From assembly GCA_020634625.1 (NCBI GenBank), contig JACKBJ010000001.1, forward strand, positions 287,389-351,388: 64,000 bases of DNA. The letters are read 5' to 3'. Source of the DNA: Caldilineae bacterium (GTDB lineage Bacteria > Chloroflexota > Anaerolineae > Epilineales > Epilineaceae). Below the pieces are notes generated by a model. The model saw nothing but the letters and a program-made list of their open reading frames with translations, was not told where the DNA came from and did not search any database. Positions 44,885 to 52,305 of this stretch are shown piece after piece (position 1 is the stretch's first letter; every line of letters begins with the position of its first letter). The translations under genes were made by a program, and so were the position numbers.

Positions 44885-45469
44885 ATGGCGAACGACAGCT
44901 TCGAGGATGCGCCCTTCGGCATCTTCCGTACCGGATACTCGATCATCACCTGGCTGAGCACCCTGCTACTGCTCGTGATCACGGTCTGGACAGTCTGGAC
45001 CATGTTCATGAACACGCCGGCCGGAACGCGGCGCTCGCAGCAGCTGGCCATCGCGCGGCCGACGGCGGATGCCATTGCGACGCGCGTGGCGGGCGAGACG
45101 CCGCTCAACGCCTGCATGCCGCCCAAGCCGGACGGCATCGCCACCTGCACGGCCTGCCACATGGTGATGGGGGCCGGCAACCAGGTCTGCCCCAACCTGA
45201 CCGATATCCGTCAGATCGCACTCGAGCGCATCGCCGAGCCCGGCTACACCGGCGCGGCCAAGACGGCCGAGGAGTACATCCACGAGAGCATCGCCGAGCC
45301 GAGCGCGTTCGTCGTGTCGGCGCCCGAAGGCAAGGTCTACGGCTCTCCCGGCGCGAGCATCATGCCGGTGCGCGGCGGCCTGCCCGAGACCGCCGACCTG
45401 GACGCCTACGTGGCCTACCTGATGTTCGATCCGAATGCCGAGTGCGAGGAGTCGGTCGCCTCGCGCTGA
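44885..45469 (+). CDS. Membrane-anchored c-type cytochrome
   Basis: The 194-residue protein has one transmembrane anchor (about 18-41). The haem-binding motif is CTACH (Cys88-Cys91-His92). A possible axial Met lies in SIMPVRGG near residue 160. Extra cysteines occur at 77, 102 and near the C-terminus (CEESVASR). It is probably an electron carrier on the outer face of the membrane. Near-consensus promoter, own leader and good GAGAG site suggest high expression. No oxidase gene is adjacent. Confidence 0.88.
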   Translation: MANDSFEDAPFGIFRTGYSIITWLSTLLLLVITVWTVWTMFMNTPAGTRRSQQLAIARPTADAIATRVAGETPLNACMPPKPDGIATCTACHMVMGAGNQVCPNLTDIRQIALERIAEPGYTGAAKTAEEYIHESIAEPSAFVVSAPEGKVYGSPGASIMPVRGGLPETADLDAYVAYLMFDPNAECEESVASR

Positions 45470-45667
45470 GCGCTCGCCGATCCGATCCCGGACTGTCGTC
45501 GGGCAAGTCTCCGTTGCCTGGCAGCGGCCGGCCCCGGTGTCCAGCTTCGTCTGCCCGATCGACCTGATGGTCACGGCGGTGCGGTCCACGGTCCAAGAGC
45601 CACCGATCGTCCCGTCTCCAACACCGGAGTTGGTCGCCGTCACAGGCCGGATCCAAGCCGATGCAAC

Positions 45668-45701
45668 GAGGCGGTGAGTCCCGACCGGGGCTCACCGCCT
45701 C
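45668..45701 (+). terminator. 11-bp stem hairpin, possible terminator
   Basis: A perfect stem gaggcggtgag/ctcaccgcctc with a 12-nt loop (itself partly self-complementary) lies ~200 nt after the cytochrome stop. No T-run follows, so it may be a structural or Rho-assisted end. Confidence 0.45.
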
Positions 45702-45838
45702 ATCGCGTCAACTGAGATCCCGTCGGTCCGGGTCGTCAGGCCGATGGTCGGACCGGTGTCGGGTGGCGGCGAGGCAGCGTCGCTGCCGGTCGCGGCCGGA
45801 CCTCTGCCCGGCAGATCCTCCCTCCGAAGATACGACAA

Positions 45839-45869
45839 AGGCCGGCCGGGAGCAGCTCCCGGCCGGCCT
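45839..45869 (-). terminator. 14-bp stem terminator for the minus-strand gene
   Basis: The stem aggccggccgggag/ctcccggccggcct has a 3-nt loop. Read on the minus strand it is followed by TTTGTCG, 52 nt after the stop of the LPL-tail gene. Confidence 0.65.
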
Positions 45870-45920
45870 CTGGTTCGCAGCTGACTTCGGGCCCGTCGGG
45901 CCCGCATCGCTCCGTCGGCG

Positions 45921-47075
45921 CTAGGGCATCTCGTCCAGCGCGGCCGCCTTGACCCCGAGCGGCAGGTAGATGGTGCCGCCACCGGAGTGATCCGGTGTGT
46001 CCGAAGGCGTCGGCGTATCCGGCGTCTCGGGCGTGTCGGTGACGGTCATGCCGGTCGGCGTGACGCTGGGCGTGGGCGTCACGCTCGGCGTGGGCGTGTG
46101 CGTCGGCGGCAAGGGCGTGGCCGTGATCCCGCCGGTGGTCGTCCCCGGCGGCAGCATCGGCTCGGTGTCCGACACCAGATCGATCGTGTCGACGAAGATG
46201 CCGCCCGGCAGGGTGCTGGGGTTCGGGTTGTCGGTGCTCGGCCGCTGCGTGAGGGCCAGGAACTCGATGAACGCAACCCCGAGATCGTAGACGTTGATCG
46301 GCTCCCGCTCTGGATTCAACAAGTCTTGGGCCGACAACAGGTCGATGGACTTGGGCTCGTCGAAGAAGCGCTCCTCGAACTCCGAGGTGATGCGTGCAAT
46401 GTTGACGCGCTCGGGCTCCGGCAGATCAGCCCGCGGCAGCACCAGGTTGACGAACAGCCCGTCCGGGACCACGCCGCCCTCTTCGAAGATGCGCAGGTTC
46501 AGCCAGTAGTCGAACTGCAGCTTGAGCTCGTTCGGCGTCGACGAGAACATGGTCGACATGTCCAGCAGCATGATCGCCGAGGCGTTGGCGCCGCTGGGAT
46601 AGTTGTCGCTGCAGGCGAGCTGCGAGCCGTCGATCCCGCCGCCGAAGAGCCACATCGACTGCGTCGGCGTGGTGAAGCGGCAACGGCTGACCGTCGGGAA
46701 GTACTCGCCCCAGCTGACGCGGCCCCCGACGTCGTTGAGGTCGGAGACCGAAACCCATAGCATCGGGTCCAGGGTAGCGACCGTGTCGAAGTGATCGACC
46801 TCCCACTGCACGGTGTCGTTCATTCCCTGCGGGCGCTCGTCGGCATCCAGGCGCCGCGGTAGGCGCCGCTCGGGACGCGCCAGCGCCGCGTCGAGCACCG
46901 ACCGATCGATGGGATGCTCGGCGTAGACGGCCGCCAGCTCCGGGGGGATCCCCTCACCGTCGCGGCGGGCGCCGCGGTCCGGGGCCGAGCCCGGTTCGCT
47001 CGGCATCGCGAACGACACCGTCGCCGCCGACGCGCCGAGGATCAGCGCGGCCGCGACCAGCCACTTGATTCGCAT
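45921..47075 (-). CDS. Exported protein of unknown function with L-P-x tail
   Basis: The 384-residue protein has a signal peptide at about 1-24 (WLVAAALILGASAATVSFA). The mature part (about 60-300) has no family I recognise; DNDYPSGANASAIML and FVDTIDLVSDTEP are its most ordered-looking pieces, and two Cys (in SRCRF and LACSD) may pair. A Thr/Pro linker with repeated TPSVTP leads to IYLPLGVKAAALDEMP at the C-terminus. It is transcribed alone from a strong minus promoter ~295 nt upstream and ended by its own terminator. Confidence 0.78.
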   Translation of the reverse strand: MRIKWLVAAALILGASAATVSFAMPSEPGSAPDRGARRDGEGIPPELAAVYAEHPIDRSVLDAALARPERRLPRRLDADERPQGMNDTVQWEVDHFDTVATLDPMLWVSVSDLNDVGGRVSWGEYFPTVSRCRFTTPTQSMWLFGGGIDGSQLACSDNYPSGANASAIMLLDMSTMFSSTPNELKLQFDYWLNLRIFEEGGVVPDGLFVNLVLPRADLPEPERVNIARITSEFEERFFDEPKSIDLLSAQDLLNPEREPINVYDLGVAFIEFLALTQRPSTDNPNPSTLPGGIFVDTIDLVSDTEPMLPPGTTTGGITATPLPPTHTPTPSVTPTPSVTPTGMTVTDTPETPDTPTPSDTPDHSGGGTIYLPLGVKAAALDEMP

Positions 47076-47415
47076 GGATCTACCCCCTCGTAGGCACGAT
47101 TCGCTTGATGGTCGGATCGTCTGGATACGGGTGCCGGAATCCTATGCAGCGTGGCGAGTGCTTGCATGCCGCGACCGAAAAGACCGGAAGCGTGGCCGCA
47201 GCACCGGCCGCACCCCTCCGTCGCGGGAGCGACGAACGGATGCAGCGGCACGAGCGGTCGTCACGATCGGGCTAGACGGCATGGCGGTTCGGATCACCGG
47301 ACGCATCTCACGGACGGAATCGACCGGCCATGCAAAGCTGACATAGCTGACTAACCTGCCAATTCCGTGGCATCGGAGTATAACACAGCGCGCGCGAGGG
47401 TGTCAAAGCGCCGGC
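47076..47415. other. Long leader/promoter region of the LPL-tail gene
   Basis: The stretch has no gene. A minus-strand promoter (47377-47406) lies near its far end, so most of it would be a ~295-nt 5' leader. I checked for cobalamin, c-di-GMP and TPP riboswitch cores by eye and recognised none. aGGGGGTag, 8-14 nt before the ATG, is the ribosome site. Confidence 0.55.
47377..47406 (-). promoter_or_regulatory. Promoter TTGACA-18-TATACT (minus strand)
   Basis: On the minus strand a perfect -35 (forward tgtcaa, 47401-47406) and TATACT (forward agtata, 47377-47382) are 18 nt apart. They read toward the LPL-tail gene. They also lie just after the ychF-like stop. Confidence 0.65.
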
Positions 47416-48501
47416 TCAGACGTTGAAACGCACCTCGATCACATCGCCATCGCGCATCACGTAGTCACGGCCCTCGAGGCGCATCTTCCCCGCCAATCGG
47501 GCGGCTGCGAAGCTGCCGGCCTCGACCAGGTCGCTCCAGGCCACTACCTCGGCCCGAATGAAGCCCCGCGCCAGATCGGAGTGGATCGTCCCAGCCGCTT
47601 CGAGCGCGGTGGCGCCGACCGGGATGGTCCAGGCATGCACTTCGCGCTCGCCGGCGGTGAAGAAGGACTGCAAGCCCAGCAAGCGGTAGCTGTGGCGAAT
47701 GACCCGATCGAGGCCCGGCTCGCGGATCCCGTACTCGGCCAGGAGCTCGGCCCGGTCCTCGGCATCCAGCTGGGCCAGCTCCATCTCGATCTGGCCGCGG
47801 ATGGTCAACAGCTCGGCGCGCCGGTGCGGGTAGGTGAGGATCGACGTGGGATCCTGCACGTCGACGTCGCCGGTGTTCAGGAGCAGCATGATCGGCTTGG
47901 CCGTCAGCAGCTGGAAGCCTCGGATCAGCTTCTCCTCGGCAGAGCTCAGATCGAGGTCGCGCACCGGGGTCTCGGACTCGAGCGCCGCCACGAGCCGCTG
48001 GAGCAGCGCCAGCTCGACCTCGGCCTCGGCCAAGGCGTCCTTGGCACCGGGTCGCTTCATCTGCGCCCGGACCCGCTCGATGCGCCGCTCGACGATGGCC
48101 AGATCGCTCAACAGGAGCTCGGTATCGACCAGATCGACATCGCGCGCCGGATCGACGTCGATCTCGGGATGCGGCACCTCGTCGTCGTCGAAAGCGCGCA
48201 CCACGTGGAGCAGGGCATCGTTCTGGGCCACGGCGCCCAGGATCTCGCCCGACAGCCCGCCCTCGCCCATGCCACGGGTCAAGCCCGCGATGTCGTGGTA
48301 CTCGACCCGCGCGCGGGCGATCTTGGGCGGCTGGAAGAGCGCGACCAGGGCATCCAGCCGCGGGTCGGGCACCTCGACGAAGGCGTGCTGCACCGCGAAG
48401 CGACCCGAGCTGAAGCTGGCGGTCTCGGCGACACCGCCGGTCAGCGCGTTGAAGATGGTGGTCTTCGAGCTGTTGGGCAGCCCGATGATTCCAATGTGCA
48501 T
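47416..48501 (-). CDS. YchF-like GTPase/ATPase with altered P-loop
   Basis: The 361-residue protein belongs to the Obg/YchF family by its C-terminal TGS-type domain: LQSFFTAGEREVHAWTIPVGATA...GFIRAEV...GKMRLEGRDYVMRDGDV. DIAGLTRGMGEGGLSG is switch II. The P-loop reads GLPNSSKTT, with Ser where the family has Gly before Lys. The base-specificity NxxE site reads NTGD. Nucleotide binding may be weakened, so it is probably a paralogue of the housekeeping YchF. The start at 48501 has ggag 8 nt upstream. It is divergent from kynB. Confidence 0.88.
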   Translation of the reverse strand: MHIGIIGLPNSSKTTIFNALTGGVAETASFSSGRFAVQHAFVEVPDPRLDALVALFQPPKIARARVEYHDIAGLTRGMGEGGLSGEILGAVAQNDALLHVVRAFDDDEVPHPEIDVDPARDVDLVDTELLLSDLAIVERRIERVRAQMKRPGAKDALAEAEVELALLQRLVAALESETPVRDLDLSSAEEKLIRGFQLLTAKPIMLLLNTGDVDVQDPTSILTYPHRRAELLTIRGQIEMELAQLDAEDRAELLAEYGIREPGLDRVIRHSYRLLGLQSFFTAGEREVHAWTIPVGATALEAAGTIHSDLARGFIRAEVVAWSDLVEAGSFAAARLAGKMRLEGRDYVMRDGDVIEVRFNV

Positions 48502-48565
48502 GCGTCGCGCTCCGGGAGTGGGCGGGGGGCCGGGTCACGACGACACGACCGGCTGAGCGGCGGCT

Positions 48566-48593
48566 ATTATAGATGGCGCTTGGCGTTTCCCAA
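48566..48593 (-). promoter_or_regulatory. Promoter TTGGGA-16-TATAAT (minus strand)
   Basis: The forward strand shows attata at 48566-48571 (TATAAT on minus) and tcccaa at 48588-48593 (TTGGGA), 16 nt apart, ~60 nt before the ychF-like start. The same bases read TATTAT on plus, a possible -10 for kynB. Confidence 0.45.
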
Positions 48594-48631
48594 GCACCGA
48601 CCGGATGGCCGCCCCCGGCCGAGGAGCCCCC

Positions 48632-49279
48632 ATGCCCGGCAGCTGGATCGACATCAGCCTCCCGATCGAGCCCGCGTCGACCGCCTGGTCGGGCTTGCCC
48701 GGCCCGACGTTGCGCGCGCTGAGCCGGATCGAGGACGGCGCCGCGGTGCAGGTCGGCCAGCTCGACTGCTGCCTCCACACCGGCACGCATGCCGACGCGC
48801 CGGCGCACGTGCTGGCCAATGGTCGGACCGTCGACCGGCTGGATCCGGGCGCCTTCGTCGGTCCGGCGCTGCTGCTCCACATCGAAGCCCAGGATCGCAT
48901 CGGCCAGGACGAGCTGCGGCGGCTCGGCTTGGACGCAATCCGGGGCCGGCCGGAAGCGGCGCGCATCCTGGTGGCCACGCCGCGGCCCTTCGACGGCCGT
49001 CACTTTCCGACGCGGATCCCGCATCTCGAGCCCGAGGCGGCCGAATACCTGATCTGGCTCGGCGCGCGGCTCGTCGGCGTCGACCAACCCTCGATCGACC
49101 CGCTCGACAGCCAGTCCATGCCGGCCCACAAGCTGCTCTTCGGCGCCGACGCATGCCTGCTCGAGAACCTGGACTTCGGCCGATTGCGGCCGGGCGCCTA
49201 CGAGCTTGCGGCCGCGCCGATCCGCATCCGGGGCGCCGACGCGGCGCCCGTCCGAGCGCTGCTGCGGCCGCGCGGCTGA
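48632..49279 (+). CDS. kynB: Kynurenine formamidase (arylformamidase, KynB)
   Basis: The 215-residue cyclase-family metal-dependent hydrolase converts N-formyl-L-kynurenine to kynurenine + formate, step two of tryptophan breakdown. Diagnostic features are WIDISLPIEP at the start and the metal ligands in HTGTHADAPAH (His49, His53, Asp55, His59). VGVDQPSIDPLDS, LENLDFGRLRPGAYEL and the end PIRIRGADAAPVRALLR complete the KynB pattern. gaggag lies 5-10 nt before the ATG. It ends 2 nt before the stop of the convergent dioxygenase-like gene, which would supply its substrate. Confidence 0.93.
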   Translation: MPGSWIDISLPIEPASTAWSGLPGPTLRALSRIEDGAAVQVGQLDCCLHTGTHADAPAHVLANGRTVDRLDPGAFVGPALLLHIEAQDRIGQDELRRLGLDAIRGRPEAARILVATPRPFDGRHFPTRIPHLEPEAAEYLIWLGARLVGVDQPSIDPLDSQSMPAHKLLFGADACLLENLDFGRLRPGAYELAAAPIRIRGADAAPVRALLRPRG

Positions 49280-49281
49280 GC

Positions 49282-50562
49282 TCAGGCCTCGGCGGCGATG
49301 CGCGCCCCGATGCCGCTTTGCCAGAGCGCTGGAAACGCCCGGCGGAAGGTCGCCACCAGCAGGAACTCCACGCCCGAAGTCCCTCCGGTCCCGTGTTCGG
49401 CGCCGATCTGGACCGCCGCCGTCGCGACGTGTTCCAGGTGCATCGCGACCAGGGCGGCCTCGAGCTCGGCCAGTAGGCTCAGGTCGGCCATCTCGGCCGA
49501 GCCGATGCCGGCGGGCACCTCGATCTCGGGGACCTCGTCGTTGGACGACATGCGGGCCGGCCACTCGCCCAGCCGCAGGCCGAAGCCCTCGATCAGGCCG
49601 CGCACCTCGGGGCGCAGGTAGCCGCGGCCTTCGGCGATTCGAAGGATCGACGGCAGATGGCGGCCGTAGTCCGGGTGCAGATGGGGCAGCCGGGCCTGCC
49701 CGCCGAGGATCGGCTCGCAGACCCGCGCATCCAGGTTGCGGCCGGCATTGCGCGCGCGAAGCACGCGATCCAGCCGGTCGCGCAGGTCGGGGGGATGGTA
49801 GCGGCCGATGCGCTCTGTCCAGCCGTCGAGCACCGGGTCCCGATAGCCCAGCTGCATGGCCACGATGCGATAGGTATAGGACTGCAGGCCGCTCGGTCCG
49901 TCCAGGATCAGCTCGCCGCTGTCCCGATCGCGCAGGGCATCGTAGTAGGGCCGAAACCCGTCGAAGAAGTCGGCGTGCGGCATGCGAACCGGACTGCGAA
50001 AGCCGGACATGATCCGGTTGGCGCTGCGAAGGCCGGCCGACAGGCCAGCGAAGTGCTCGCGCAAGGCCATGCGCGGCGCATCGCTGTCGATGATCGCCTC
50101 GAGGCTGGCGATCGTCTGGTCGAACAGGTCCTCGATGGCCGCGTGCATGCGAATGAACCGGAACTCGGCCTCGTAGGCGGTGAATCGGCGCATCTCGGCC
50201 AGGTCGACCGGATTCTCGCGGATGTAGAGCGGATAGGAGATGATGGGCTGCAATCCCAAGCGCTCGGCCACCACGCTCGCGCTGGCATCCAGGGTCGACT
50301 CGGACCGCGGCAGCCCGTGGCGCCGCACGACGGCCTCGACCATGAGCACGTCCAGTCCCGCCAGCCGTAGCTCGGCGTCGCTCAAGCCACGCAGATCGGC
50401 ATCGCCGATGGCCGGGAGGCCGGCCAGGGCCTCGGCGAACACGCCGTCGCGGCCAGCCACGAGCTCGGGGTGGTGTCGGGGCAGGTCCAGCGCCAGCGCG
50501 CGCCACGCGGCGAGGGGCCTGGGCTCCGATGTCGAAGCCGGCGACGGGATGGGATGCGACAT
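49282..50562 (-). CDS. Enlarged tryptophan 2,3-dioxygenase-superfamily haem protein
   Basis: The 426-residue protein aligns by eye with bacterial tryptophan 2,3-dioxygenase (~280 residues) but is much longer. The distal-His region FIRMHAAIEDLF gives His140; GPSGLQSYTYR (222-232) matches SSGFQSxQYR. LEHVATAAVQIG gives proximal-ligand candidate His378, and GTGGTSGVEFL (391-401) matches GTGGSSGxxFL. The extra ~140 residues are an N-terminal extension and an insert around 245-340. The middle (FFDGFRPYYDALR) also recalls PrnB/DUF1864 proteins, which lack the GTGGxSG loop. The likely reaction is oxidative opening of the indole ring of Trp or a derivative. The start at 50562 has AGGAG 6 nt upstream. 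Confidence 0.82.
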   Translation of the reverse strand: MSHPIPSPASTSEPRPLAAWRALALDLPRHHPELVAGRDGVFAEALAGLPAIGDADLRGLSDAELRLAGLDVLMVEAVVRRHGLPRSESTLDASASVVAERLGLQPIISYPLYIRENPVDLAEMRRFTAYEAEFRFIRMHAAIEDLFDQTIASLEAIIDSDAPRMALREHFAGLSAGLRSANRIMSGFRSPVRMPHADFFDGFRPYYDALRDRDSGELILDGPSGLQSYTYRIVAMQLGYRDPVLDGWTERIGRYHPPDLRDRLDRVLRARNAGRNLDARVCEPILGGQARLPHLHPDYGRHLPSILRIAEGRGYLRPEVRGLIEGFGLRLGEWPARMSSNDEVPEIEVPAGIGSAEMADLSLLAELEAALVAMHLEHVATAAVQIGAEHGTGGTSGVEFLLVATFRRAFPALWQSGIGARIAAEA

Positions 50563-50607
50563 GGCAGGCTCCTGAATACGCCGGGATCGGTCGAAGGCGG
50601 GCGCGCC

Positions 50608-50616
50608 AGGATACCA
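50608..50616 (-). promoter_or_regulatory. Extended -10 for the dioxygenase-like gene
   Basis: On the minus strand TGGTATCCT (forward aggataccaca) is an extended -10; transcription would start ~39 nt before the ATG. The -35 is weak. Confidence 0.4.
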
Positions 50617-50662
50617 CAAACCCGCGTCGGCCGAAGGCAACGGCTGCCTGCCACCGACTCTG

Positions 50663-50696
50663 GGCGGGCCGCGGTCCGCCCGAACCGCGGCCCGCC
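50663..50696. promoter_or_regulatory. Perfect 13-bp inverted repeat between divergent promoters
   Basis: ggcgggccgcggt (50663-50675) is mirrored exactly by accgcggcccgcc (50684-50696) with an 8-nt spacer. It lies 36 nt upstream of the operon -35 and 47 nt beyond the minus-strand -10. That is a natural place for a shared operator. It could also form a hairpin in neither transcript, since both start further out. Confidence 0.6.
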
Positions 50697-50731
50697 AGCA
50701 GCACCGAGCGAGGCCCTCGCCGGCACCGGCG

Positions 50732-50761
50732 TTGACCGGCTCGCCTTCACGCCGGTATGAT
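50732..50761 (+). promoter_or_regulatory. Operon promoter TTGACC-18-TATGAT
   Basis: The -35 is at 50732-50737 and the -10 at 50756-50761. Transcription would start near 50768, 29 nt before the first gene of the catabolic operon. Confidence 0.65.
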
Positions 50762-50796
50762 TCGGAACACGCCCCCGCCGGCCAGCGCGAGAATGC

Positions 50797-52305
50797 ATGA
50801 AGCTGCTCGAGCCCTTCCCGATCAACGGCATGACCCTAGCCAACCGGATCGTGCTGACCGCCATGGTCACGCGCCTGTCCGGCGAGGACGGTCGGGTCAA
50901 CGACGCCATCCGCCAGCGCTACGCCCGCCATGCCATGGGCGAGCCCGGCCTGATCGTCGTCGAGGCCACCGCGGTGCACCGCGCCAAGAGCGGACCGCTC
51001 TTGCGGCTGAGCGAGGACCGCTTCGTCGCCGGGCATCGCGCGCTGGTCGACGCCGCTCGCGCTGCCGGGCCGAGCAAGCTCGCGCTTCAGATCATCCACT
51101 TCCTGAAGATCGCCCGCAACGGCTGGCGCCAGACGGTCGACCAGCTCACGCCGGCCGAGATCCGGACCGTCGTCGATGACTACGCCGCGGCAGCGGCCCG
51201 CTGCCGCGAAGCGGGCTACGATGCCGTCGAGCTGCACATGGCGCATGCCTACACCTTGTCCAGCTTCCTGTCCCGCCTGAACCGTCGGCGCGACGCCTAC
51301 GGCGGGCGCAGCCTCGAAGCGCGGCTGCGGCTGCCGAGCGAGGTGCTCCTGGCCGTGCGCCGCGCGGTCGGGGACGACTTTCCGGTCGGGCTGCGCTTCG
51401 ATGGCGAGGAGTGCATCAAGGGGGGCTACGGCCTGAACGACAGCCGGCTCATCGCCCTGCGGCTGGCCCAGCTCGGCGTCGACTACCTGTCGCTGTCGGC
51501 CGGCGGCAAGTTCGAGGACGCGATCGCCGTCGAAGGCGAGCCGCTCTATCCCTACACCGGCTACAGCGGCGACCGCACCATGCCGGGAGCCCAATACCCC
51601 GACGCGACCAACGCCTACCTGGCCGCCGACATCCGCGCCTACCTGCGCCAGCAGGGGCTGGCCACGCCCGTGATCGCCGCGGGCAAGATCGGCAGGCCGG
51701 AGCTGGCCGAGGGCATCCTGCAGCGCGGGGAGGCGGACCTGATCGGGATGGCGCGTCCCCTGCTCGCCGATCCGGACCTGCCCCGCAAGCTGCGCCTGGG
51801 GCAGCCGGAGCGGATCGTGGGCTGCGTCTACGGCAACGTCTGCAAGGCCCTGGACGAACGCTTCCGCGAGGTGCGCTGCGTCCTGTGGCCGAAGGGGGCA
51901 CGGCACGCGCCCGTGGCGGATCCGGGTGATCGGCTGGCGCCCGCCTGGCCGAGCGGGGGCCGGCTGCGAGCCAGTGTGAGACCAAACGGCGGCGTTGCCC
52001 TGAGCTGGGAAGCGGCCGAGGACGACGTGGCCGTCTACGGCTACACCATCGAGCGGGCGCTCAACGCAGGCCCATTCGTCCCGCTGACGAGCGTCACCAC
52101 ACGCCACCACGTCGATGGCCTGGCGCTGGCCGGGAACCGCTATCGCTACCGCATCCGGGCCTATGACCTGGGCGGTCGCCGATCGCCCGCCTCGACGGAG
52201 GCCGCGATCGTCGTGCCGGCGGAGTTCCTGACCCCGGCCGAGGCCGAGCGCTTCGGACCCGCGCTTCGGATCGAGAGCGACTCGCCCCCAGGGAGCGCGC
52301 GATGA
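50797..52305 (+). CDS. OYE-family flavin oxidoreductase with fused FN3 domain
   Basis: The 502-residue protein has a TIM-barrel old-yellow-enzyme domain at ~1-335 (FMN site near MVTRL; active-site His147/His150 in ELHMAHAYTLSSFLSRLNRR). It is akin to the reductase half of 2-aminobenzoyl-CoA monooxygenase/reductase and to 2,4-dienoyl-CoA reductase. A Cys cluster region at 343-361 is incomplete: C-VYG-NV-C...C, with Gly346 where the second Cys is expected. Residues ~392-472 form a fibronectin type III domain (ALSWEAAEDD...YGYTIER...YRYRIRAYDLGG), very odd on a cytosolic flavoenzyme. There is no attached monooxygenase domain. It is the first gene of the operon; its stop overlaps the SDR start (ATGA). 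Confidence 0.88.
   Translation: MKLLEPFPINGMTLANRIVLTAMVTRLSGEDGRVNDAIRQRYARHAMGEPGLIVVEATAVHRAKSGPLLRLSEDRFVAGHRALVDAARAAGPSKLALQIIHFLKIARNGWRQTVDQLTPAEIRTVVDDYAAAAARCREAGYDAVELHMAHAYTLSSFLSRLNRRRDAYGGRSLEARLRLPSEVLLAVRRAVGDDFPVGLRFDGEECIKGGYGLNDSRLIALRLAQLGVDYLSLSAGGKFEDAIAVEGEPLYPYTGYSGDRTMPGAQYPDATNAYLAADIRAYLRQQGLATPVIAAGKIGRPELAEGILQRGEADLIGMARPLLADPDLPRKLRLGQPERIVGCVYGNVCKALDERFREVRCVLWPKGARHAPVADPGDRLAPAWPSGGRLRASVRPNGGVALSWEAAEDDVAVYGYTIERALNAGPFVPLTSVTTRHHVDGLALAGNRYRYRIRAYDLGGRRSPASTEAAIVVPAEFLTPAEAERFGPALRIESDSPPGSAR

Larger units (their letters stand above)
45470..45920. other. Gene-free stretch with two long inverted repeats
   Basis: These 451 nt contain no frame I believe in. 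The notable content is an 11-bp stem at 45668-45701 and a 14-bp stem at 45839-45869. The rest (45475-45660) is unremarkable non-coding sequence, possibly the 3' region of the cytochrome mRNA. Confidence 0.6.

Noticed and set aside
45475..45665. Small genes between the cytochrome and LPL-tail genes
   Set aside because: Short frames have no ribosome site and random composition.
47076..47370. Riboswitch in the leader of the LPL-tail gene
   Set aside because: No c-di-GMP, cobalamin or TPP core recognised by eye; kept only as an unexplained leader.
49282..50562. Simple call as PrnB orthologue
   Set aside because: The GTGGxSG loop and SGxQS segment are TDO-like; PrnB lacks them, so a broader superfamily call is safer.
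47465..50704. 1079-residue minus-strand frame over ychF-like, kynB and dioxygenase genes
   Set aside because: Random Arg/Gly/Pro composition; the true genes lie in other frames.
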